NCBI GenBank assembly: GCA_937898685.1
Contig: CALEJT010000068.1
Span: 1 to 54,470 of the forward strand
Direction of reading: 5' to 3'
DNA length: 54,470 bases
From: an uncultured Gammaproteobacteria bacterium
GTDB taxonomy: Bacteria > Pseudomonadota > Gammaproteobacteria > Pseudomonadales > Pseudohongiellaceae
Numbering within the stretch: position 1 is the first letter of the stretch; the number at the start of each line of letters is the position of its first letter. A program made the translations under genes and the position numbers. Shown here piece by piece: positions 28,587-36,537 of the stretch. The notes beneath the pieces were generated by a model that ran no database searches, had not been told where the DNA came from, and worked only from the letters and a program-made list of their open reading frames with translations.

Positions 28587-30266
28587 ATGCTGGATCAATT
28601 CAATCAGCTTTTGCTGAGTCTCGACGCGCTATTGGGCAGTTCGGCCTGGTTTCCCTTGGTGCTGCTCGGGGTGGGTTGCTTCTTCACGCTCTATCTCGGT
28701 TTTCCGCAGTTGCGTTATTTCTTGCATGCCTGGCAGGTCACGCGCGGCAAGTTCGACGACGCGCGCGATCCCGGTGACACCACCCATTTTCAGGCCTTGT
28801 CCACGGCACTCTCGGGGACCGTCGGCACCGGCAACATCGGTGGCGTGGGACTTGCGATCTTCATCGGCGGCCCTGCGGCTCTGTTCTGGATGTGGATGAC
28901 CGCCTTCTTCGGCATGGCGACCAAGATGGTGGAAGTGTCACTGGCGCACAAATACCGAGTGAAAGACGAAGTCGGCACCATGGCTGGCGGGCCGATGTAT
29001 TACATGGAACGAGGCCTGAACATGCGTTGGCTCGGCATCTTCTTCGCCATCGCCACCGTGATCTGTTCCTTTGGCACCGGCAACCTGCCGCAGAGCAACA
29101 ACATCGCCATCAGTGTGCAGGCCACCTTCGGAATTCCCGCTGCGGTGACCGGCGGCGTACTGGCAGTGATTCTCGGGCTCGTCATCATCGGCGGTATCCA
29201 TCGCATCGCGAAGGTTGCTGCCGCGATCGTGCCCTTCATGGCCGCCGTCTATTTCATCGGCGCACTCAGCGTGATCGTGATGAACCTCGATCAGGTGGGG
29301 CCGGCCTTCGTGCGTGTGTTTGGTGATGCCTTCACCGGCTCTGCCGCCACCGGTGGTTTTCTCGGTGCCACCTTTGCCTATGCCTTCAATCGCGGTGTGA
29401 ATCGTGGGCTGTTCTCCAACGAAGCGGGGCAGGGCTCGGCGCCGATCGCGCACGCATCGGCGAAGGCGGATGAACACGTGTCCGAAGGCATGGTATCGCT
29501 GCTCGAACCCTTCATCGACACCATCATCATCTGCACGCTCACCGGCCTGGTGATTCTGGCTTCCGGTGCATGGACGCAGAAATTCGAAAACACTTTCCAG
29601 CAAACCGACCTGCAGTTCGTCACCGGCACCTACAGTGATGCGGTGGAAGCGGATAGACAGCAGTTGTCCGCCTATCTCTTGGGACGAGAGAGTGAAGTCA
29701 CGCCGTATACGGGCAGCATCACGGTGGAAAATGGCACAGCGGTGAGTTCTGGCTTCACGGTGATTCATGCGCGCTCGGTGGCGGAGGACGTGCGCTATCT
29801 ATCGCGCGGCGCAGCATTCGACGGTGAAGTGCAGATCGTGGGTGGTTCTTTGGCCACTCCCGGCGTCACGCTGACGGGACGCTCGCTGCTGCATTCTTCC
29901 GCACTGACGACGGAAGCCTTCACCTTCGGTTTTCTCGGAGGTTTCGGGCGTTACGTGGTCGCCTTTTCGCTGATGCTGTTCGCTTTTTCCACGGCGCTGT
30001 CGTGGTCCTACTACGGTGATCGCGCCATGACCTATCTGGTGGGCGCGCGCGGTGTGATGCCGTTCCGGCTCGTGTTCTGTCTGGGTTTCTTCCTGGCGGC
30101 GATCACCGATACGACCATCGTGTGGAACGTGGCAGCAGTCGGCATCGTGGTGATGACCTTGCCCAACCTCTTCGCGATCATGCTGCTGCGCAAAGAGGTC
30201 AAGGCAATGGTGGTGGCTTATTGGAAGGCGCGGCAGGAGGGCAAGGACCCCGCCACCGCGGATTGA
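28587..30266 (+). CDS. AGCS-family alanine/glycine:cation symporter with an extra domain
   Basis: The protein of 559 residues is a sodium-coupled amino acid symporter of the inner membrane. Family motifs are ALSTALSGTVGTGNIGGVGL, TKMVEVSLAHKYR, GAPLYYMERG-like MAGGPMYYMERG and SNEAGQGSAPIAHASA. Usual members have about 450-490 residues; here about 100 polar, beta-rich residues (roughly 345-450, with TYSDAVEADRQQLSAYLL and VQIVGGSLATPGVTL) are inserted after EPFIDTIIICTLTGLVILAS and before FTFGFLGGFGRYVVAFSLML. AGGAGGA at about 28570 supports ATG 28587; the longer frame from 28494 is not used. Its TGA abuts the TCA that is the bamD stop on the other strand. Confidence 0.92.
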   Translation: MLDQFNQLLLSLDALLGSSAWFPLVLLGVGCFFTLYLGFPQLRYFLHAWQVTRGKFDDARDPGDTTHFQALSTALSGTVGTGNIGGVGLAIFIGGPAALFWMWMTAFFGMATKMVEVSLAHKYRVKDEVGTMAGGPMYYMERGLNMRWLGIFFAIATVICSFGTGNLPQSNNIAISVQATFGIPAAVTGGVLAVILGLVIIGGIHRIAKVAAAIVPFMAAVYFIGALSVIVMNLDQVGPAFVRVFGDAFTGSAATGGFLGATFAYAFNRGVNRGLFSNEAGQGSAPIAHASAKADEHVSEGMVSLLEPFIDTIIICTLTGLVILASGAWTQKFENTFQQTDLQFVTGTYSDAVEADRQQLSAYLLGRESEVTPYTGSITVENGTAVSSGFTVIHARSVAEDVRYLSRGAAFDGEVQIVGGSLATPGVTLTGRSLLHSSALTTEAFTFGFLGGFGRYVVAFSLMLFAFSTALSWSYYGDRAMTYLVGARGVMPFRLVFCLGFFLAAITDTTIVWNVAAVGIVVMTLPNLFAIMLLRKEVKAMVVAYWKARQEGKDPATAD

Positions 30267-31244
30267 TCAATTCTCGCCGTCGTCGCCGAGGACGCCGAGA
30301 GTGAGGATGTTCAACCAGGAACGCTCGCGTTTCGGCTGCGGGATTTCGTCGCGATAGGGCGTGTCATCACGCGAGGGACGACGCGTCGGTGCGAGCGGTG
30401 CATCCTTCTTGTTCGAGCCCAACAGACCGAAGGTCACCGAGTAGAGGAAGGAAGGATCGGTGATCTGCGTGGATACGATGAAGTTGCCGTTCGCATCGAG
30501 TTGTGGGCTGTCCGGATAGTTGGCCTTCAGGATGGCGAGAGACGAATCCGCCAGATCGTTCAGACCAAGTCGCAGATACATCTCTGTCATGATTTCCAAG
30601 GCACGCGGCACGGCCGGTGCTCCCTGATAGTTCTCCACCACGTAACGTGCACGGTTGAGTGCCGACAGATAGGCCTGACGCTTGATGTAGAACTCCGCCA
30701 CGTGAATCTCCGACTGAGCCAGGAGGTTGCGCAGGTAGATCATCCTGGCGCGCGCATCGGGGGCGTACGGCGAGTTCGGGAAGCGCGAGAGCAATTGTGA
30801 GAAGTCGGTGAAGGATTCACGCGCCTTGCCGGGGTCGCGTTTGCTGGGGTCCGTGGGCAGATAACGGCCGAGGATGCGCGAGTCTTCGCTGTAGAAGGAC
30901 ATGCCCTTCATGTAATAGGCATAGTCGAGGTTGGGGTTGTCGGGATAGAGACGGATGAAGCGGTCGGCGGCGGCGCGCGCGGCTTCGGGTTCGCCGTTGC
31001 GGTAGTAGGCGTAGATCAGCTCGAGCTGAGACTGCGCCGCATAGCGCCCGAAGGGGAAGTTGGCTTCCAATTGCTGGAAGATCGCGATGGCGCGCGGCCA
31101 GTTGCTCACTTCGACGGCGCCGATGCCGGCGAGGTACAGCGCTTCTTCGGTAGAGGTCGGCAGTTCCTCGTCATTGGAGGAGCAGCCGGCCAACAGCAAA
31201 ACGACCAACGACAAGGCAAACAAAATTCGATTCACGGGAGTCAC
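30267..31244 (-). CDS. bamD: Outer membrane assembly lipoprotein BamD
   Basis: BamD is an essential lipoprotein of the BAM complex that folds outer membrane proteins. The lipobox LLLAGCSS near residue 21 follows a typical signal. TPR segments follow, including ATYFPFGRYAAQSQLELIYAYY-like NFPFGRYAAQSQLELIYAYY, and YAYYMKGMSFY, with the family landmark RDPGKARESFTDFSQLL. At 325 residues it is longer than E. coli BamD (245), mostly through a C-terminal tail that begins after SPQLDANG and ends rich in charged residues. The start is GTG 31244, with another GTG nine bases later. It diverges from rluD, the usual arrangement in gammaproteobacteria. Confidence 0.94.
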   Translation of the reverse strand: MTPVNRILFALSLVVLLLAGCSSNDEELPTSTEEALYLAGIGAVEVSNWPRAIAIFQQLEANFPFGRYAAQSQLELIYAYYRNGEPEAARAAADRFIRLYPDNPNLDYAYYMKGMSFYSEDSRILGRYLPTDPSKRDPGKARESFTDFSQLLSRFPNSPYAPDARARMIYLRNLLAQSEIHVAEFYIKRQAYLSALNRARYVVENYQGAPAVPRALEIMTEMYLRLGLNDLADSSLAILKANYPDSPQLDANGNFIVSTQITDPSFLYSVTFGLLGSNKKDAPLAPTRRPSRDDTPYRDEIPQPKRERSWLNILTLGVLGDDGEN

Positions 31245-31266
31245 GTCCAGAGATGTGTGGCATCTG

Positions 31267-31272
31267 TATAAT
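31267..31272 (+). promoter_or_regulatory. Candidate -10 element for rluD
   Basis: A perfect TATAAT lies 81 bases before the rluD start in the bamD/rluD divergent gap. No good -35 sits 16-18 bases upstream. Confidence 0.35.
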
Positions 31273-31353
31273 GCCGGCTAGTTTACTCGAACCCACCCTG
31301 AATTACTCCAATGGCCTCCCGCGCAGGTGCGGAGGCGCCCATCCCCCGGCACC

Positions 31354-32322
31354 ATGACAGAACCCATTGAATTACAGGAAGAAGTTGGCGACGACTTGGC
31401 CGGCTTACGCTTGGACCAGGCTGCGGCCAGGTTGTTCCCCGACTATTCCCGCGCCCGCATCCAGGAGTGGATCAGAGATGGTCTGCTCTTGCTCGACGGC
31501 AGGGCGGCGAAGGCCAAGGACAAGGTCCAGGGCGGCGAAATCCTGCGTCTTCAGCCCGCCGAAGAGGTGCGTGTTTCCTTTGCCCCCGAGAAGCTACCGC
31601 TCGACATCGTCTACGAAGACAAGAGCGTGATCGTCCTCAACAAGCCGGCCGGTCTGGTGGTGCATCCTGCCGCAGGCAACTATGAAGGGACCTTGCTGAA
31701 TGGGCTTCTCGCCCATTGTCCTGCGTTGGAGAAACTGCCGAGGGCCGGCATCGTGCATCGCCTCGACAAGGACACGACCGGGCTGATGGTGGTGGCCAAG
31801 ACGCTGCAGGCGCATCAGGAATTGGTGGCGCAGTTGCAGGAACGCACCGTATCGCGCCAATACGAGGCCATCGTGCAGGGCGTGGTGACGGCCGGCGGTA
31901 CGGTGGATGCGCCCTTGGGTAGACATCCGACTCAGCGCCAGAAGCGCGCCGTATCCAATGCCTCCGATGCGCGAGAGGCCGTGACGCACTACCGCGTGCT
32001 GAGCCGCTTCCGTGGCCACAGCCATCTACGGCTGAAGCTCGAGACGGGACGCACGCACCAGATCCGCGTGCACATGGCCCACATCGGCCATCCGCTGGTG
32101 GGAGATCCGCTCTATGGCGGGCGGTTACGGATTCCGAAAGGTGCCTCGCCCGAGTTGCTCGAAGCCCTGCAAGGCTTCAAGCGCCAGGCGCTGCATGCGC
32201 GTGCGTTGGGTTTCATCCATCCGCGCACGGGTGAAGAGGTCAGTTGGGAAAGCGAGTTGCCGGCCGACATGCAGGCTCTGCTCGATGTGATGAACGCCGA
32301 TGCCGCGACCAGCGAAGTCTGA
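31354..32322 (+). CDS. rluD: 23S rRNA pseudouridine synthase RluD
   Basis: RluD converts uridines 1911, 1915 and 1917 of helix 69 in 23S rRNA to pseudouridine. The 322 residues have an N-terminal S4 RNA-binding domain (LRLDQAAARLFPDYSRARIQ) and the RluA-family catalytic segment GIVHRLDKDTTGLMVVAKT with the catalytic Asp, then ETGRTHQIRVHMAHIGHPLVGD. The ATG at 31354 has no clear ribosome binding site, but the upstream codons do not look coding. Its last 23 bases overlap pgeF. Position next to bamD and pgeF is the conserved gammaproteobacterial order. Confidence 0.95.
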   Translation: MTEPIELQEEVGDDLAGLRLDQAAARLFPDYSRARIQEWIRDGLLLLDGRAAKAKDKVQGGEILRLQPAEEVRVSFAPEKLPLDIVYEDKSVIVLNKPAGLVVHPAAGNYEGTLLNGLLAHCPALEKLPRAGIVHRLDKDTTGLMVVAKTLQAHQELVAQLQERTVSRQYEAIVQGVVTAGGTVDAPLGRHPTQRQKRAVSNASDAREAVTHYRVLSRFRGHSHLRLKLETGRTHQIRVHMAHIGHPLVGDPLYGGRLRIPKGASPELLEALQGFKRQALHARALGFIHPRTGEEVSWESELPADMQALLDVMNADAATSEV

Positions 32323-33109
32323 ACTGCAATTGTTGGAACCCGACTGGCCCTTGCCGGCGGGCGTGCATGCCTTCGTCACCACGCGCCTCGGTGGTGTGAG
32401 TGCGGCACCTTACGCGAGCTTGAACCTGGGTTTGCACGTTGGGGACGATCCTGCTTCAGTGAAGCGCAACCGCGAGTTGCTGCTGCAGGAGCTCGAGTCC
32501 CGCACGGGATTGAAGAACCTGAGCGTGCAGTGGATTCAACAAGTGCATGGCACGACGGTGCACGAAGTGAGCGCAGCAACCTTGGACAGCGTGCCCGAGG
32601 CCGATGCCATTCACTGCAGGGTCCCCGGTGTCGTGTGTGTGGTGCTGACGGCGGATTGTCTGCCCGTGATGTTCACGAGTGGTGATGGACGTGAAGTGGC
32701 AGTGGCGCATGCGGGTTGGCGTGGTCTGCTCGACGGTGTACTCGAACAGACGGTTGCGTGTTTCAGCGATGGCTCTGCGTCGAGCGCCTGGTTGGGCCCT
32801 GCCATCGGCCCCTGTCATTTCGAAGTCGGCGCCGAAGTGCGTGAAGCATTTCTGCGTGCAGCACGTGCGGAAGAAGAGGCGGCAACGCGCGCCGCCTTCG
32901 TGCCGGCCGATCGCGAGGGTAAGTGGTACGGTGATCTCTATGCGCTGGCGCGGGTGCGTTTGCAGCGCGTCGGTGTGAGCGAGGTTCATGGCTCCGCCCG
33001 CTGTACCGTATGCGACCAGCAACATTGGTATTCCTATCGTGGGGAAGCGCGCACGGGCCGTTTCGCCACCTTGATCGTTTCATCGCCCGTGCAAGAGGAA
33101 CTCGCGTGA
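32300..33109 (+). CDS. pgeF: Multicopper polyphenol oxidase/laccase-domain purine nucleoside phosphorylase
   Basis: PgeF/YfiH proteins (269 residues here) cleave purine nucleosides and edit peptidoglycan precursors; the laccase name is historic. The zinc-binding pattern is visible as QQVHGTTVH, VVLTADCLPVMF and VAVAHAGWRGLLDGV, followed by GPAIGPCHFEVGAEV and a C-terminal CTVCDQQHWYSYR. It starts inside the end of rluD and overlaps the next gene by four bases (GTGA), so the three genes are probably translated from one message. Confidence 0.93.
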   Translation: MPRPAKSELQLLEPDWPLPAGVHAFVTTRLGGVSAAPYASLNLGLHVGDDPASVKRNRELLLQELESRTGLKNLSVQWIQQVHGTTVHEVSAATLDSVPEADAIHCRVPGVVCVVLTADCLPVMFTSGDGREVAVAHAGWRGLLDGVLEQTVACFSDGSASSAWLGPAIGPCHFEVGAEVREAFLRAARAEEEAATRAAFVPADREGKWYGDLYALARVRLQRVGVSEVHGSARCTVCDQQHWYSYRGEARTGRFATLIVSSPVQEELA

Positions 33110-33705
33110 GCACTGCTGAAAATCTACATCCCCTGAATCCCGATGAGCTCGATTGGCTCGATCGCGTGCTGTACGAGCGCCTGGAGGAGGAAGAATCCGA
33201 CGAGGCCGAGGAAGGCATACTCAGCGTGGCAGAGCTGGATGGCTTTTTCACGGCACTGGTGAGTGGTCCTCTGCATCCGGAAGACGTCGATTGGTGGACG
33301 CTGATCTGGGGCGATTTCGAACCCGAATGGGAAAGCGAAGAGGAATACAACTCGGTGCTTGCCTTGATGCAGCGTCATCTGAATACCGTGGCTGCCACCT
33401 TGAGCGAAGCGCCGGAAGAGTTCGAACCACTTTTCATGGAATATGAAGAAGACGGCGAAATGTTCCTGAGCGTCGACGACTGGTGCGAAGGCTACATGCG
33501 CGGTGTCGCGCTTGCCGAAAAGCGTTGGCAGGCCGGTGGCGATGCCATGCAGAAGTTGCTGACACCGATTCGTGCCTTCTCGAGCTTCTCCAACTGGCGT
33601 GCGCACAACCGTTCTTCCGAACGAGAGTTCGAACAGCTCAGTTCTGCTTTGGCACCGAACGTGCGTCGCATCTATCTCTACTGGCGCAACGCGGAACGTC
33701 ACTAA
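33106..33705 (+). CDS. UPF0149 (YecA/YgfB-like) protein
   Basis: The 199-residue acidic protein belongs to UPF0149, with LSVAELDGFFTALVSGP and the family segment DDWCEGYMRGVALAEKRW. It has no C-terminal SEC-C zinc motif, and no activity is established. I chose GTG 33106: AAGAGGAA at 33093-33100 precedes it, it overlaps the pgeF stop, and the longer frame from 33010 is antiparallel to conserved pgeF sequence. Confidence 0.87.
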   Translation: MSTAENLHPLNPDELDWLDRVLYERLEEEESDEAEEGILSVAELDGFFTALVSGPLHPEDVDWWTLIWGDFEPEWESEEEYNSVLALMQRHLNTVAATLSEAPEEFEPLFMEYEEDGEMFLSVDDWCEGYMRGVALAEKRWQAGGDAMQKLLTPIRAFSSFSNWRAHNRSSEREFEQLSSALAPNVRRIYLYWRNAERH

Positions 33706-33719
33706 GTTCTTGTCGCTGC

Positions 33720-33748
33720 CTTGAATCTTCCTGGTCTGCTCCCCATTT
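33720..33748 (+). promoter_or_regulatory. Sigma-32 heat-shock promoter of clpB
   Basis: CTTGAAT at 33720-33726 and CCCCATTT at 33741-33748 match the RpoH consensus (CTTGAAA and CCCCATNT) with a spacer of 14 bases. It lies 66 bases upstream of the clpB start, in the 109-base gap after the UPF0149 gene. Confidence 0.85.
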
Positions 33749-33814
33749 TGGGGGCAAGTAAATTCGTGAAGCGACCGGGCGCTACCGGTCGCGAGCCAGA
33801 CCGAGGTGCGATTC

Positions 33815-36400
33815 ATGCGCATGGACAAACTGACCAGTAAATTACAGCAAGCTCTCGCCGACGCGCAGTCGTTGGCGGTGGGGCGTGACCACAGCTATTT
33901 GGAGCCGGTGCATCTGATGACCGCCTTGGTCGATCAGAAAGGCGGCTCGATCCGACCGCTTCTGACCCAGACCGGCTTCGACGTGCCTGCGCTGCGCAAA
34001 GGCCTCGATCAATTGCTCGACAATTTGCCGGTGGTCAAGAACAACGACGGACAACTCAACGTTTCTCCCGACCTCGCCAAGCTGCTCAACCTCGCCGACA
34101 AACTCTCGCAGCAGGCGGGTGATCAGTTCATCTCCAGCGAAAGTGTGTTGCTTGCCGCGATGCAGGACAAAGGCCCGCTCGGCAAGCTGCTCAATTCCTT
34201 CTCGGTGAGCGCTTCGGCCCTGGAAAACGCGGTGAAGGCGCTGCGCGGTGGCGCGAGTGTCGATAGCCCCGAGGCGGAAGACTCACGTCAGGCACTGCAG
34301 AAGTTCACGGTGGATGTCACCGCTCGTGCTGAGCAGGGCAAGCTCGATCCCGTGATAGGTCGTGATGACGAGATTCGTCGCACGATCCAGGTCTTGCAGC
34401 GCCGTACCAAGAACAACCCCGTACTCATCGGCGAACCCGGTGTCGGTAAGACGGCGATCGTCGAAGGCTTGGCCCAGCGCATCGTCAATGGTGAAGTGCC
34501 CGAAGGTCTCAAGGGCAAACGCCTGCTCGCGCTCGACATGGGCGCGCTGATTGCCGGTGCCAAATTCCGCGGCGAGTTCGAAGAGCGCCTGAAGGCCGTG
34601 CTGAAGGAACTCAGCAAGCAGGAGGGCTCGGTGATTCTCTTCATCGACGAGATCCACACCATGGTTGGCGCCGGCAAGGCCGAAGGCGCAATGGATGCCG
34701 GCAACATGCTCAAGCCCGCCTTGGCGCGTGGTGAATTGCATTGCGTGGGCGCCACGACGCTCGACGAATATCGTCAGTACATCGAGAAGGATGCAGCTCT
34801 GGAACGTCGTTTCCAGAAAGTGTTGGTAGAGGAGCCGAGCGAGGCTGACACCATCGCCATCCTGCGTGGTTTGAAAGAACGCTACGAGCTGCATCACGGC
34901 GTCAACATCACCGACTCTGCGATCATCGCGGCGGCACGACTGTCGCAGCGTTACATCACCGATCGCAAGTTGCCCGACAAGGCCATCGATCTGATCGATG
35001 AAGCGGCCAGCCTCATCCGCATGGAGATCGACTCCAAGCCGGAGGAAATGGATCGCCTCGAACGTCGCTTGATCCAGTTGAAGATCGAGCGTGAGGCCTT
35101 GAAGAAGGAAACCGACGAGGCATCGAAGAAGCGCCTCGAAAAACTCGAGGAAGACATCGCCAAGCTCGAGAAGGAATATGCCGATCTCGACGAAATCCTG
35201 CGCGCCGAAAAAAGCTCGTTGCAGGGTTCGCAGAAGATCAAGAGCGACCTCGAGCAGGCACGCATCGATCTCGACACCGCGCGTCGTGCCGGTGACCTCG
35301 CGCGCATGTCTGAATTGCAATACGGCATCATCCCGGCACTGGAAAAACAGCTTGCTGCCGCGGCTGATCCGCAGGCCACCGAACTCAGGTTGTTGCGCAA
35401 CAAGGTGACCGAAGAGGAGATCGCGCAGGTCGTCGCGCGCGCCACCGGCATCCCGGTTTCGAAGATGCTGGAGGGTGAGAAGCAGAAACTGCTGCGCATG
35501 GAAGAAGCGCTGCATGAGCGCGTGATCGGCCAGAGCGAAGCGGTCAACGCCGTGGCAAATGCCGTGCGTCGTTCGCGCTCTGGACTTTCGGATCCGCGTC
35601 GTCCCAATGGTTCCTTCCTGTTCCTGGGGCCGACGGGCGTGGGCAAGACCGAACTCTGCAAGGCGCTGGCGCAGTTCCTGTTCGACACCGAAGAAGCGAT
35701 GGTGCGCATCGACATGTCGGAGTTCATGGAACAGCACTCGGTTGCGCGTTTGATCGGTGCGCCTCCGGGCTATGTCGGTTACGAGGAAGGTGGCTATCTC
35801 ACCGAAGCCGTGCGTCGTCGTCCGTATTCGGTGCTGTTGCTCGATGAGGTCGAGAAGGCCCATCCCGACGTCTTCAACATTCTGTTGCAGGTGCTCGATG
35901 ATGGACGTCTGACCGATGGTCATGGCCGTACCGTCGACTTCCGCAACACGGTAGTGGTGATGACCTCGAACCTCGGCTCCGATCGCATCCAGGATCTGAT
36001 GCAGGGCGAGACCGAAGCGAGTTATGACCAGGTGAAGGCTTCCGTGATGCAGGTGGTGACGCGCCACTTCCGTCCTGAATTCATCAACCGCATCGACGAA
36101 GTGGTGGTGTTCCATCCGCTGCACAAGGAGCAGGTACGCGGCATCGCCGACATCCAGCTCAACCTGCTGCGTCAACGTTTGGCCGATCTCGATCTCAAAC
36201 TCGAGCTCGATCCCGGTGTGCTCGACAAGATCGCAGCGCTTGGTTTCGATCCGGTCTATGGCGCACGCCCGCTCAAGCGCGCAATTCAGCAGTGGCTGGA
36301 AAACCCGCTCGCGCAACAGGTGCTCAGTGGTGAATATCCGCCCGGCAGTACCATCGTGGTGAAGCTGGTGGGCGAAGACATCGCCTTCACCAAACGTTGA
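33815..36400 (+). CDS. clpB: Disaggregase ClpB
   Basis: ClpB is a hexameric AAA+ chaperone that extracts proteins from aggregates with DnaK. The 861 residues are typical. Order: N-domain (1-150), first AAA+ domain with Walker A GEPGVGKTAIVEG near 207, the coiled-coil middle domain (about 405-525, EEDIAKLEKEYADLDEIL), and second AAA+ domain with GPTGVGKTELCKALA near 605 and DEVEKAHPDVFNILLQVLDD. GAGG at 33803-33806 lies eight bases before ATG 33815 (MRMDKLTSKLQ); GTG 33806 overlaps that site. A sigma-32 promoter precedes it. Confidence 0.97.
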   Translation: MRMDKLTSKLQQALADAQSLAVGRDHSYLEPVHLMTALVDQKGGSIRPLLTQTGFDVPALRKGLDQLLDNLPVVKNNDGQLNVSPDLAKLLNLADKLSQQAGDQFISSESVLLAAMQDKGPLGKLLNSFSVSASALENAVKALRGGASVDSPEAEDSRQALQKFTVDVTARAEQGKLDPVIGRDDEIRRTIQVLQRRTKNNPVLIGEPGVGKTAIVEGLAQRIVNGEVPEGLKGKRLLALDMGALIAGAKFRGEFEERLKAVLKELSKQEGSVILFIDEIHTMVGAGKAEGAMDAGNMLKPALARGELHCVGATTLDEYRQYIEKDAALERRFQKVLVEEPSEADTIAILRGLKERYELHHGVNITDSAIIAAARLSQRYITDRKLPDKAIDLIDEAASLIRMEIDSKPEEMDRLERRLIQLKIEREALKKETDEASKKRLEKLEEDIAKLEKEYADLDEILRAEKSSLQGSQKIKSDLEQARIDLDTARRAGDLARMSELQYGIIPALEKQLAAAADPQATELRLLRNKVTEEEIAQVVARATGIPVSKMLEGEKQKLLRMEEALHERVIGQSEAVNAVANAVRRSRSGLSDPRRPNGSFLFLGPTGVGKTELCKALAQFLFDTEEAMVRIDMSEFMEQHSVARLIGAPPGYVGYEEGGYLTEAVRRRPYSVLLLDEVEKAHPDVFNILLQVLDDGRLTDGHGRTVDFRNTVVVMTSNLGSDRIQDLMQGETEASYDQVKASVMQVVTRHFRPEFINRIDEVVVFHPLHKEQVRGIADIQLNLLRQRLADLDLKLELDPGVLDKIAALGFDPVYGARPLKRAIQQWLENPLAQQVLSGEYPPGSTIVVKLVGEDIAFTKR

Positions 36401-36408
36401 TCGATTCA

Positions 36409-36444
36409 CACATCGGGCAGGGCAGGGTCGCTCTGCTCGATGTG
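36409..36444 (+). terminator. Hairpin after clpB
   Basis: CACATCGGGCAG (36409-36420) and CTGCTCGATGTG (36433-36444) pair over 12 positions (one G-U) around a 12-base loop, nine bases after the clpB stop. No T-run follows, so it may end transcription only in part or protect the 3' end. Confidence 0.45.
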
Positions 36445-36537
36445 GCTATGTAGAATTCGTCCCTCGGGTGTTAGCCGCATGGTGCGGCGAAACAGGTTCA
36501 AGCGCTGGTCGGGCCGCCGCGCGGAGTCGTAGCACCC

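Noticed and set aside
34283..36409. Open frame of 708 codons on the minus strand opposite clpB
   Set aside because: Shadow of clpB for the same codon reason; no ribosome binding site or conserved motif.
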